Positions 1 through 10,109 of a DNA stretch of 64,000 nt are shown piece after piece. The stretch covers positions 62,001-126,000 of the forward strand of contig CM066310.1 in the NCBI GenBank assembly GCA_033807695.1, given 5' to 3'. Both the position numbers and the translations under genes were made by a program. Within the stretch, counting starts at the first letter, position 1, and the number at the start of each line of letters is the position of its first letter. The notes beneath the pieces are model-generated. The model was not told the origin of the DNA, ran no database searches, and saw only the letters and a program-made list of their open reading frames with translations. The stretch is from Daedaleopsis sinensis. Taxonomy: Eukaryota; Basidiomycota; Agaricomycetes; Polyporales; Polyporaceae.

Positions 1-883
1 GCTGGTAGGGCACACCGACAACATCCGCGCGATCCTCATCTCCGAGGACGCCAAATACGTGAGTGTAGTGACATGCGTGCACGACGCCTGCTGACTGTCC
101 CTCAGTTGCTGACCGGCTCTGCCGACGGTGAGGACACAGGACTCCGCACTGCCGCGTTTACTGACATCGTCTGCAGCCTCTATCAAGCTCTGGTCTCTGG
201 CGTCTCAACGCTGCCTGCACACGTTCACGCACCACACCGAGTCTGTCTGGTCACTGTTCTCCTCGCATCCTGCACTCGAGATCTTCTACTCTGGCGACCG
301 CTCTGGCTTGGTGTGCAAAGTCGACGTTGAGAGCTGCACAGACGTTTCGGAAGGCGAGTGCATTGTTCTTTGCCAGGATAGCGGGAATGATCGTCCCGGA
401 ACCTCGGGCTCTGAGGGAATCAACCAGATCGTCGCGATGGACGACAACCTCCTCTGGACTGCGTCCGGAAGCTCTAGTCTCAAGCGTTGGCGCGTGCCCA
501 CCCGACGAGCGGTGCGCGCCACCGCCCTCAGTGCAGAGGGCGCTATGGACAGCCCTGTGTCCTCACCCCCTCCGCTGGAGTCTCCGCGTGAGCACTACAT
601 GCAGCGCTCTGGGAAGCGAGACTCGCTGGATCTCTCTGGCTCTCGCGCGAAGTCCCCTAACCGCTCGGTATCGCTCGCGGACTCGAGAAGTAGCAGTCCC
701 CGCGCCTCGCGCTCGCACCGCGCCTCCCTCGCGCCCTCTGTCACCTCCACGACCACGAACGCCGCGGCTCTCGACATCGACCCCGACCGCGAAGGTGAGG
801 ACGCGACGCCCCTCCGCGTGATCAGCGCTCCGCTGTTAGCGCCGGGGGTCGATTGGGCAGAATGTACCATGGTGAGCTCGTGA
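1..883 (+). pseudogene. 3'-truncated WDR48-like gene, left part outside window
   Basis: The window opens inside a WD40 repeat (frame [19 protein letters not shown]). Two short introns follow, then further WD repeats and a Ser-rich linker, in the same frame as the complete gene at 17142-21698. After residues DREGEDA the complete gene continues WYGIPFE, but this copy switches to unrelated sequence and stops at 883. The C-terminal DUF3337 region is therefore missing. Splice sites in the retained part are unchanged, so a shortened protein could still be made; whether it is expressed cannot be seen. Confidence 0.85.
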
Positions 884-2199
884 GATAGGGCGTATATACG
901 TATATAGAGTTCACAGGGTGTATATACGTATATTATAGAGCTAAGAGAGGGTGCAGACTGCTCTGTGCGCGGCGGTGGACTCGGTGTGCGTGTGTGAGGT
1001 GAGTGTATTCGTACTACTCGACGTGTACAGCGTGTCTACAAGGCTCCCCTCCACCAGCTCGACCCCGCCCATTCGCGCTCTCTGCGCGGCGGACACGTTC
1101 AAGAACCTCCGAGTACGTGTGCCCATCCAACGCGCCTCAACCGCGCGCGCCTCAACCGCGGCTCTGGGCGCTTGCTCCCCTCGTATCTTGCTCCCAACCG
1201 TGATAACCTTCGCCGTGTCGGCTCCTCTCTCCTGCTCTCCGCTCTTCTCCCCTCGGACTCGGCGCTCTCGTCTGCTCGCTGCTCGAATACATTTGGACAC
1301 TCACCTCGAATCCGAGACACGAATCCGGGCCTCACTGCCCCTGCCGTCTCGTCCCGACGCCGGACAGAGTCCAGTGGGGACGTGGTCTGGGACGCGAAAG
1401 CGTGAGGCACGCGACGAGCTGAGAAATAGCAGGTGCGTACCATGACCCATGCGATCTCATGCCCCGTCTCCCGCTGCCCCCTCTCTCCTTCAGTTTTGGA
1501 CCCATCCGACACGCAACAGGTGTCGCACTCGACCTGCACGCGAGGGACGGCTCGGAGCGGGGAAGAGCGGACAGCCAGCAAGCTGTAAACGCGAAAGGTA
1601 CGTACCTCACTTGTGAGCTCTGTACCAGGTCAGTGGTCGCAGCTTGTCTGTTCTGCAGAGGAACACACACGTCAGCCGCGCTCACAACGCCGTGAACGCA
1701 CCCACCAAATGCTCTCCATGCCCGTTCCCTCCCACCTCGTCGTCCAGTGCAGGACGCACACGAGCTCCGCCCGCCGGGCCCGGAGAGCGCGAGAAGGTGC
1801 GCACCTCCCGGGCCTCCTCCGCATGTCAAGCACCTCGCATCTCCGGCCATGCGAGGTCCGAAAACGTACTACCAATGCGGACGGTATGCACAGCCGACGT
1901 CCTCCCGCCGCAGCGTCTCGCTTTTGCGAGCTGCAAGAGCTGCGGGCATGCACCCCTCTGTGGACAACCGCACGAGGTCAGCAGCGTACCGACGCGTCCA
2001 GTTCGCGCAAACGCGTCACTCACGCCCGCTCCTTGGCTGCATCCCGACGGCCGCCCGCTACAGCATCCCGCTCGCATGGGCCTGCGATGGAGACCTCGGT
2101 GCGAGTCGAAGTCGTCCGCGTCATCGCTCGCAGATGGCGGACGCCGCTCGGCTGGGTGGTGCGAAAGCGTCGGGGCGCTCCATGCCGACCTCCACCCGC
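884..2199. other. Repeat-unit spacer after the WDR48 truncation
   Basis: Unique-looking GC-rich DNA between the truncated WDR48 end and the SNF2 shard. It has several overlapping open frames on both strands with Arg/Ser/Pro-rich, low-complexity translations, typical of chance frames in GC-rich DNA. It begins with two copies of a 12-bp perfect palindrome, ATATACGTATAT, at 894-905 and 922-933. I recognise no gene. Same content at 10110-11425. Confidence 0.6.
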
Positions 2200-2286
2200 A
2201 TCTTACTTGTCGGTGGCACGCTCAAGGACTACCAGATCAAGGGTCTTCAGTGGATGGTCAGTTTGTACAACAACAAGCTCGATGGC
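2200..2286 (+). pseudogene. SNF2/STH1-type ATPase exon shard (copy 1)
   Basis: One frame encodes 29 residues beginning ILLVGGTLKDYQIKGLQW and ending SLYNNKLDG. This is the conserved stretch just before the Walker A motif of Snf2/Sth1/Brahma remodelling ATPases, where the family continues into ILADEMGLGKT. Here the similarity breaks off straight after KLDG and no ATPase motifs follow, so this is an isolated coding fragment. The frame is open upstream but not recognisable. It is probably a captured or duplicated exon piece from a gene outside the window. Confidence 0.85.
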
Positions 2287-2358
2287 ACAGGACGCGTGCG
2301 GCCGGAACTGGAGCGACGATGTCGAGGCACGCACCCTTGCGAGCAGCCCGGCACAGGA

Positions 2359-3095
2359 CGCGTCCGGCCGTACCGTCGATCTTGGTGACGTCCGACCCCG
2401 GTGTTCCGCTCTGTGCAACTCGTGGTGAGTACCGTCGAGTACAGGGCACGATCTCGAGGCACGTACCTTGCGCGGGGCCAGAGCGCTCGCGCATCCGCTG
2501 ATCCTTTCGCGAGATCCAGGACGTCCGACCCGCTCGTTCCGCCACTGCGCGTGTGCTAGCAGCTCGCGGTGAGTACCATCGACGATGCAGGCATGAAGGA
2601 TGCTCACCGACTCTTTCGCACGGCGACAGTCTGCATTCACGGCAGAGCCCGCGATGCGAGGCCGCAGTGCGGCCTCGAATCCTCCACGCTGGCAGATGTT
2701 GGACACCGAGGCAAGGAAAGGACAGGTCCGCCACGCGACAGGTCCGGCCCGCCCGCCAGCGTCGTAACGCTTCGACATCCTCAGCTGCACGCGGACCTCC
2801 ACGCGCCGCGCCGACCTGCTCTGCGAGCAACCCGGCGCAGGGCACTCGCGCGGCGGTACCGTCGATTTCGTTGACGTCCGACCCGCGTGTTCCGCTGTGT
2901 GCAGCTCGTGGTGAGTACCGAGGGACGATTCTGAGGCACACACCTTGCGTGGGGGCAGGACATTCGTGCAGCCGCTGATCCTTTCGCGAGATCCAGGACG
3001 TCCGACTTGTCCGCTCCGCACAGTGCGCGGTGAGCACCGTCGACAACGCAAGCATGAAGGGTGCTCACGCGGACGGCGACGGTGTGCGGTGAGGC
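2359..3095. repeat. Nested degenerate tandem repeat, ~480-bp period (copy 1)
   Basis: Two diverged units lie head to tail. The phrase CTGATCCTTTCGCGAGATCC starts at 2498 and again at 2975, and a GACGTCCGACCC..TGTTCCGCT..GTGGTGAGTACC block near 2385-2435 recurs near 2869-2919. Unit divergence is far larger than that between the 9.2-kb copies, so this repeat is older than the big array. Long open frames on the minus strand here follow the repeat and are not convincing genes. Equivalent block at 11585-12321. Confidence 0.8.
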
Positions 3096-4258
3096 CACGA
3101 GTGTCGTCAGAGCAGTAGAGAGGAAGGAGGGACCTGGAGGTGGGTGACGAGTTCCGAGTATGGACGCGTGAGGCAAGGCCGGTCTGAGTCACTTGCTACG
3201 ACGGCGTCGTGACGACGGTGAGAGGCTGCACGGTGGATCTCGCACACCACATCCCGCACCGTCGTCACTCGTTGGACAGTCTGTGACCGCGCTAGCATCG
3301 CTAATCACGACACACGTACAGGGATGACGACTGTTTGAGCCGCGTCCCTGGGACCCTGGGATACCCCCGCGCGCCATCGCATGTCCGACCGCTCGGACGA
3401 ACGCCCCGCCGATTGCTGCGTAAGCAAGTGTTTGGTTAACTGTGCGCGTTAACTGTGCGCGTCAGGCTCAGCCGATCGCTGTAGGCTGCACAGGACCTGG
3501 TGTGCGACGTCGAGGAACCTGGACAGCATACAGACTCTGGTTGGTAGCATCGGCCCCGCTACGTAGCTCTGCTCCTGCCGTGCAGCTCGAATGCTCATTC
3601 TCGTATCCTCCTCCACGATATCTGTACATGTGCGGTGCCTTGCATGCGCAAGCACTCACGCCAGGCTAGACAGGAACAGGGATGTGCCGCCTGCTGAACC
3701 GCAGCGCCATGTTTGTCAGAGCGCTGATGGTTGCTTATGACGGAGAAACCTCCGCAATGACGTTCATGTTGCTGTGTCTCGCAAACGTACGCACACCGGC
3801 TCTTCTCTATTCATCTATGATGATCCCCAGACCGTCGACGCTGATGTATGCATTCCTCGCCCGTCACCCGTGTACTGGTACATACATATCAAAATTGCAG
3901 TTGACTGCATTGTCTGTCCGGCGGTGGAATGCTTGTGTAAATTGCAGGAATGTCTGCGCATCTTGAGCTTGCTGCCGTGCGAATGTGCATCGGGAGGATC
4001 CAAATTCTATAGTGCAGCCGATGCCCTGAACTAGTACCATCTGAAACAGGGTGTCTCCGGAAGCGAGGATAACCATCTGGCGGTGTGACGGTGTGGTCAT
4101 TCACACTCACCCTGCCAAATCAAACTTGACGACGGACTTTAACGATTTGGACAACATATCCACTTCACGAGTACTTGCGCCGCCCTCCACATCACCACCG
4201 TCTGCTCCGAGTCTGCCCCGCTTCTCTCAGACCATCCACCATCTTCACTCAGTTCTCC
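3096..4258. other. Spacer without recognised gene (copy 1)
   Basis: Contains only short open frames with no family resemblance that I can see. A 13-bp direct repeat (GTTAACTGTGCGC) occurs twice near 3436-3462. Duplicated at 12322-13484. Confidence 0.5.
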
Positions 4259-4984
4259 ATGGGTCGTCCGACCGGCAAGACACTCCTTCCCGACTACTAC
4301 GCTCGCCGGGAGATGAAGATGCGAAGTGGACTGAGGCTGTCCATCAACTCGGAAGTCGGTACGTCCTCGTCTACCTGTTGCCCGCCGTGTCCGAGTTTGC
4401 CGACACCCCTGCACCCAGCACGACTCTCGGGAGTGGAGAACGCGCGCATGCGCTGGTCGCTGCGGTTCTACGCCCTCTACATCTACCTCACCCTCGGCCT
4501 GAAGTTCGTCGGATGGCCGGAGCACATGCAGTTCACCAACCTGAGCAAGATCACCGGCTCCGCACGCATCTCCGAGCTCGTCGCGCGCTGGGAGAGCGGA
4601 GAGATGTACCTCGCCCGTGTCTCCGACGAGGAACGCGCTGCGGTGCGTGACAACCTTCTCCTCGCTGCCCCCGGCCCTCTCCACGACGGCATCCCTGTGA
4701 AGCACTGTCGGAGCGACACCAAGAAGCGCCGTGCGCGCCCGGTCACCGACCCTCACAACCTCGGTGGACGGTACGAGAAGAATGGGCCAAAGTCGGCCCG
4801 GATCGTCACAGACGAGATGGAGGCCGCCGCCGATGCAGAGTCGCAGCAGGAGCTCGAGGCGTACCCGCTCTTGCAGTTTGCGGACGCGGAGGACGAGCGG
4901 TACATGCGTCGGGTGATCCGTGGACGTCATATGTGGATGGTGTTGGCCTCTGACCCTTATCGCGACCTCATGTCTGGACCTTGA
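4259..4984 (+). CDS. Hypothetical basidiomycete protein (copy 1)
   Basis: An open frame begins MGRPTGKTLLPDYYARRE and runs 241 residues to a TGA at 4982-4984; the frame is also open 84 bases upstream. The central part (YLTLGLKFVGWPEHMQFTNL) followed by a Trp/Gly-rich WESGEMYLARVSDEE stretch resembles, in my memory, hypothetical agaricomycete proteins with GWP..PF.N-type motifs, but I cannot name a domain. A basic stretch (DTKKRRARP) follows. A GTACGT donor-like site near 4358 and CAG sites downstream allow an intron in the first third, so the exact protein is uncertain. No signal peptide or clear membrane span is seen. Identical copy at 13485-14210. Confidence 0.55.
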   Translation: MGRPTGKTLLPDYYARREMKMRSGLRLSINSEVGTSSSTCCPPCPSLPTPLHPARLSGVENARMRWSLRFYALYIYLTLGLKFVGWPEHMQFTNLSKITGSARISELVARWESGEMYLARVSDEERAAVRDNLLLAAPGPLHDGIPVKHCRSDTKKRRARPVTDPHNLGGRYEKNGPKSARIVTDEMEAAADAESQQELEAYPLLQFADAEDERYMRRVIRGRHMWMVLASDPYRDLMSGP

Positions 4985-6689
4985 ACGATGTTCTGTAGCT
5001 CACGCTTGCGTATTTGACTTTACTGTGCTCGCCATAGACGTCTCTCGAGCTGCTCGTGCCCTGCAGTCGCCGCTGTCTCTACTATGACCGTCCACGGCAC
5101 TGCCCGCTTCCCGGGGGAGCCATCAGAAGTCCCGGGACCAGTCTTGTGGTGACGCGAGCAGGTTCGGGTGGCTCGTCACCGTGCCGTTCGCCGTGGAACA
5201 TTCATGCCTGAAAATCAAATCCCCATGTAATGTGTCGGCAAGGGCCTTGAGAAACTATGGAGACAATTGCACGGCCGTCACGGACCAGACCATATTCCAC
5301 CTGGTTGCTGTCAGGGTCCAAGGGTCCCTGCCGGCTGTCTTCAATATATCAATCGATCCAACAGACTGGAGCGTGCTTGCACCACAAGAAACGCACGGTA
5401 CGGTTCAATTATTTCGGATTTGCATCACTTTCTATGTCTAGACTGCATGCTGGCTACCAGCATGTAAATCGAGCATGTCGCCGTCGAGAACAGTGAGGAA
5501 TGTGCAGGACTCGATGCCGAACTCGTCACCCTAGTTTAATCTGTCTCCACAGGATTTGAATAAGTTGAGGTACGCGTGGTCCAAGGACCAGTGCTCTGGT
5601 AGACTAACTGCGGGGATGGCTCTTTCGAGAATCGGGTAACAATTAGTCATGGACCCCCAGTTAACCAGGGTCCTAGACAACGGGGGACATGCGGCTTTAC
5701 GGCACGGACAACTGCGCACGGACCATCCACTGGGGTATAAGAAGGTGCGAGAGCACGGCCGGGAGCAGTCAGTACCCCCCTCCTTCTCCCACTACCTTCA
5801 TCCTCCACCGAGAGCCGCTCCCCAACGTTTGTGTGTTCACGTCGTTCCCATCTCTGTCCCTCGGTGGCTGATGCTCTGACTCACAGGCAGCGTACTCATC
5901 TGTGCGACCGCATTGCACCGTACGTGAGTTCTGTCAGCATGTTCAGTCCTTCATGCTCTGACTGCGATTGCACACAGGTCGGCACTGGATGCATTGTCGA
6001 TCCTGAGTCGTGCATGGTGTGTCGAGGTCGAGGCGGAGTCAGAGGAAGCGAGGACATTGCGACTCGGTACGCATTTTCTGAGTGTCGACTTGTGTCGGAC
6101 GGCCGTCGACTCCAGCTGACTCATATCACAGGATCAGCACTCTGATCGAGGGACTCGTGTCGAGCATGACACTTCTAGTACGTTCTCGGGAATATATTTT
6201 ATTCGCCGGTAGTCTACGTACATGCAACTGACTTGAATTAAACTTCGAGCGCGTCCTAATTTGGGTATGGGTCAGTGTGCTAGTATCGGGAGCTGTGACA
6301 CAGACGGGTCAGAGGGGTAACCTATAGCTACAGTGTACGCACATTAGCGCAGAGGGTGGCGAGGTTTAATATAGCTTTGCCAAGTGGCACCCTTGTTACT
6401 GTCAACCCGGCTAGCACGCCCACGGTGTCGAGGACCAGAGAACAGAGAACTTCTGAGAGAGGGACTCGCCTGTTCACAATCTGTGGTGTGACGTACGTGA
6501 TGAACAGTCGACCAGAGTATGACGAACCTGCTTGAGACGGTGATCTCCGCGCTCGCACATCGAGTACCATCTGTACGCCGTGTTCGTTGCGCTGCGCATT
6601 GTGCTGCGTGACGGAGAGAACGTTCTCTCCAGTCGAGAAGTGCGTGTGAACACGCTAGTCAAGATACTACCTGCGGATCATCGCAGCAC
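4985..6689. other. Non-coding or weakly coding spacer with promoter-like block (copy 1)
   Basis: A TATAAGAAGG motif at 5736-5745 is followed by a C/T-rich leader (about 5775-5825), the usual look of a basidiomycete promoter. About 200 bases downstream a short frame from 5939 to 6145 starts MFSPSCSDCDCTQVGTGC and is Cys-rich at its N-terminus. It has no signal peptide and no recognised family, so I do not call it as a gene. The rest shows nothing. Duplicate at 14211-15915. Confidence 0.45.
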
Positions 6690-7335
6690 GCAGTCAGACC
6701 AAAGGTCGCGGGCAGCAGACGAAGGTGGTACCCGGTCAGCACGACAGAGCTCGAACGGGAAAACACAGCTCACCACTCGCAAACGAGCTGAACTGGCCAC
6801 CAAGTTCCGATGGTTCAGGCTACACCACGGGTCAGCAACTCCCCGAGCCGTCCAAACATGCTGCCCAAACAAGTCGGTGACGTACACGGTCTTGTCCACT
6901 GTGCGTCGGGAGAATGAGCGGGCGAACGAGCCCAACACTCACAGTACCATGTCAGCCACCCACCATCGGAAGAATGTAGAAGTCTATTTTCCTTGCGATC
7001 CTAGGAGTTGCACGATCAGCGTGTATGAAGACGAAATAGCACACTGTCGAGATTCGACACTTACCGCGTGTTCTCTGTGGGGACGCGCAGCCCGGGCCCG
7101 GACTGCTTCGCAAGAGCGAACTCGTGCAGGCGGATGTTGGGGGCCTGTTTGCTGGCCCGCTCATTGTCGCACAGCGAGACAATGTTCTCGAGGTTCTTCT
7201 CCTTGTGGCTGAACGAGCCGGCCTTGGAGGCTTTCCGGAGGGAGGGTACGGACATAGGCGTTAGGCGTGAGTCTCGTGGCCGACTAGACACTCACAGCGG
7301 GACCGTAGGCGATCATCGCGTTCAGAGTCTTGGAC
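6690..7335 (-). pseudogene. Decayed 5' piece of MFS transporter gene (copy 1)
   Basis: The minus strand matches the first exons and introns of the intact transporter gene at 31317-34389. Exon 1 starts at 7255 (MSVPSLRKASKAGSF against MSAPSLRKGSEAGSF) and ends near FALAKQSGPGLRV. Exon 2, encoding RIARKIDFYILPM, lies near 6970-7010. A trace of the DKT exon is near 6885-6900, and the next exon is scrambled. The LCFCQGLSI exon and everything downstream of transmembrane segment 1 are missing. The 5' flank (GTCTCGTGGCC..CTAGACACTCAC) also matches. Equivalent relic at 15916-16561. Confidence 0.85.
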
Positions 7336-7723
7336 TCGAAGCCGCTTCAGTGGAGTCAGCGGCGCGATGGCATGTGGGGCCAGCCTTTCTCGACTCGGAC
7401 GGCCGCTGGGCGGGACTGCGCTGGACTCGTCAAGGCCATTGAGTGAGATCGCGGCGGCGACCTTGACGAGAGGTACACGGAGTCCGCTTCCTGCCTGGGC
7501 CGCCGCCGCTCGAGAACGCTATGGGAGTGAGGGTGATGAGCGCACCTCGCGTGAACGGGAGACATAGCGGACGGACGGCTGGGTGCTCGTTGCAGGTCTG
7601 CCAGTGCAACCCTAAGTCAGTGCGAAAAGGTGCTTGTTCCGAGTGTGATGTCTGTAGGTGTCAGTGTTGGTGACGGTGGTGCGGAAGAGCATTAGTTACT
7701 TAGCTCGCGGGGTGAAAAAAGTC

Positions 7724-7795
7724 GTCGCGAGCGGGGAATCGAACCCAAGGCGATCGCATGACGAACCAGAAAGATACCCACTACGCCATATCAGA
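7724..7795 (-). tRNA. tRNA-like Pol III element, probably a decayed tRNA (copy 1)
   Basis: A 72-base segment on the minus strand has a perfect A box (TGGCGTAGTGG), a perfect B box (GGTTCGATTCC) and a TTTTTT terminator within a few bases of its 3' end. The acceptor arms do not pair (TCTGATA against CTCGCGA). The anticodon arm is poor: a weak stem around an 8-base loop would expose CAT. The 5' half resembles tRNA-Glu. I read it as a tRNA pseudogene or tRNA-derived element, not a working tRNA. It sits ~120 bp upstream of, and divergent from, the WDR48 start. Confidence 0.55.
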
Positions 7796-7915
7796 CTTGA
7801 AAAACAGAGTTACGTCGACACTGGGTCGTGTGATATGGATTTGGCGCTTAGACGAACGCCTTCCAATGCAAAGCTCGTTGACCTGAACGGCGACGACGGC
7901 GAGTAAACTAACACG

Positions 7916-10109
7916 ATGGCACCAGCACGTCGGCGGGTGTCCTACGTCATTCCACCCCCTTCCGATGCGCCTCCACACCTCCAGCTTCCTCCGCACGGCA
8001 TCCCTCGCAACGGCTCTGTCGGCCCCCTGCTTGTCCCTGCCCAACCGAGTACCTCGACAGCGCCGTCCAGACCCGGTCAACACCCTCGACACCGCCTAGG
8101 GGTATCCTGCCTCGCCCTCGACGCGTCTACGCAGCTGGTCGGCCGCGCAGCCCCGGAGGGCATTCTCTACAGCGGCGGCCGCGATGGACTCGTTATCTCC
8201 TGGGACCTCGGCGTGCCCATGAAGCGGCGCGCGCAGCGGTACGGGGTGACCGGGCGGAGCCTGCGGCGGTGGGAGGTGATGACGAACTGGGCGGACGACG
8301 TGATTGAGGAGGAGGCGGAGGAGGGCGACGAGTACCGCAGCGACGGCGACGTCCTGGGCGAGGTTACTGCCAAGGCCCGCCGCCGGATCCCGCAGGACCA
8401 CTCGATTCCACACGAGGAGCAGTGGGAGACCGACCTCGACGCGTACCACGCTTCGAAGGTGCGTTTCTTTCTCTCTCGACGCTGTCATTGCCGCTCCCTG
8501 CAACATCTTGGACGGTGTGCTGCTCCTCTGGCACGGCGCCCTCGCCATGACCATCGCGCACCGCTGCTCCTTGTCACCGCGCACCCGTACGATGTCGAGG
8601 AGTATGCCGCGGTTGTTCATGGCGGGCTATTCATCGAGTCCTTTGAATGCTGACCAAATCGTGCGTCATCCAGGCGCATCCCCCAACAACTCATTTTCGA
8701 CAATCAGTGCAGATGCATACTGACTGGGTGAACGACATCCTGCTGTGTAATTACAACCAAACCCGTTCGTGTTTGCCTTTGTTACACGTCTCACCGTCCG
8801 TACTCACACCGTGCAGTCATATCTGCTTCATCCGACGGGACTATCAAGGCTTGGTCTCCGCACGTCCACAGCCAATCGTCTCCTCTACACGAGCCCACCG
8901 TGATCGGCACACATACCGACTACGCTCGCTGCCTGGCCTACTGGTGAGTGCGTCTTCTCGCAGCCTCTCATTCTCCTCATGTCGTGTAGCCGTGAACAGC
9001 AGTGGTTCGCGTCCGGCTCCTTTGACCGGACGATCAAGCTCTGGGATCTCGCTTCGGCCTCCAGTAAATCTGAGCCGCTGCTGACCCTTCATCCCCCAGA
9101 CGCCGCGGGCCCCAAGGCGTCCATCTATGCGCTCACGACCGATCCGTACGGGGCTGTCATCGCGTCTGGGTCCCCGGAGCGCGTCGTGCGCATGTGGGAC
9201 CCGCGATCGGGCAAGCGCATAGCGAAGCTGGTAGGGCACACCGACAACATCCGCGCGATCCTCATCTCCGAGGACGCCAAATACGTGAGTGTAGTGACAT
9301 GCGTGCACGACGCCTGCTGACTGTCCCTCAGTTGCTGACCGGCTCTGCCGACGGTGAGGACACAGGACTCCGCACTGCCGCGTTTACTGACATCGTCTGC
9401 AGCCTCTATCAAGCTCTGGTCTCTGGCGTCTCAACGCTGCCTGCACACGTTCACGCACCACACCGAGTCTGTCTGGTCACTGTTCTCCTCGCATCCTGCA
9501 CTCGAGATCTTCTACTCTGGCGACCGCTCTGGCTTGGTGTGCAAAGTCGACGTTGAGAGCTGCACAGACGTTTCGGAAGGCGAGTGCATTGTTCTTTGCC
9601 AGGATAGCGGGAATGATCGTCCCGGAACCTCGGGCTCTGAGGGAATCAACCAGATCGTCGCGATGGACGACAACCTCCTCTGGACTGCGTCCGGAAGCTC
9701 TAGTCTCAAGCGTTGGCGCGTGCCCACCCGACGAGCGGTGCGCGCCACCGCCCTCAGTGCAGAGGGCGCTATGGACAGCCCTGTGTCCTCACCCCCTCCG
9801 CTGGAGTCTCCGCGTGAGCACTACATGCAGCGCTCTGGGAAGCGAGACTCGCTGGATCTCTCTGGCTCTCGCGCGAAGTCCCCTAACCGCTCGGTATCGC
9901 TCGCGGACTCGAGAAGTAGCAGTCCCCGCGCCTCGCGCTCGCACCGCGCCTCCCTCGCGCCCTCTGTCACCTCCACGACCACGAACGCCGCGGCTCTCGA
10001 CATCGACCCCGACCGCGAAGGTGAGGACGCGACGCCCCTCCGCGTGATCAGCGCTCCGCTGTTAGCGCCGGGGGTCGATTGGGCAGAATGTACCATGGTG
10101 AGCTCGTGA
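7916..10109 (+). pseudogene. 3'-truncated WDR48-like gene spanning copies 1 and 2
   Basis: Identical start ([17 protein letters not shown]), exon 1, introns and WD40 propeller exons to the full gene at 17142. After residues ...DREGEDA it departs: the frame reads [14 protein letters not shown] and stops at 10109. The truncated product would keep the N-terminal WD40 propeller but lose the C-terminal DUF3337 region and its linker. In human UAF1 the propeller binds ubiquitin proteases and the C-terminal SUMO-like domains contact substrates, so a propeller-only form could be inert or interfering; that is inference. The 5' flank, including the promoter region, is intact in this copy, so transcription is possible. 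Confidence 0.85.

Larger units (their letters stand above)
1..9226 (+). repeat. 9,226-bp tandem repeat, copy 1
   Basis: Every open frame here recurs 9,226 bases downstream with the same translation, and the stretches compared by eye are identical. The unit enters the window in the middle of a WDR48-like gene, so the array probably continues to the left. Contents in order: truncated WDR48 tail, GC-rich spacer, SNF2 exon shard, nested ~480-bp repeats, hypothetical ORF, promoter-like block, MFS 5' shard, tRNA-like element, and WDR48 5' half. No transposase or long terminal repeats were seen, so simple tandem duplication is the plainest reading. Confidence 0.97.

Noticed and set aside
951..2501. 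Several overlapping frames of 160-285 codons on the plus strand
   Set aside because: Three frames are open at once with Arg/Pro/Ser-rich products, typical of GC-rich non-coding DNA; only the 29-codon SNF2 stretch is recognisable.
2203..3192. 329-codon open frame on the minus strand (and its copy at 11429-12418)
   Set aside because: Arg/Ser-rich low-complexity translation that follows the nested 480-bp DNA repeat and overlaps the SNF2 shard on the other strand; no domain or splice support.
4139..4930. 263-codon antisense frame opposite the hypothetical protein
   Set aside because: Mirror frame of the plus-strand ORF with charged, low-complexity composition; the plus strand has the more protein-like sequence.
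5939..6145. Cys-rich short ORF downstream of a TATA-like motif
   Set aside because: No signal peptide, no homologue recognised and no intron logic; kept only as a remark in the spacer entry.
7724..7795. Functional tRNA-Thr(CGT) or tRNA-Met(CAT)
   Set aside because: Neither anticodon sits in a proper 5-bp stem and 7-base loop, and the acceptor arms do not pair.
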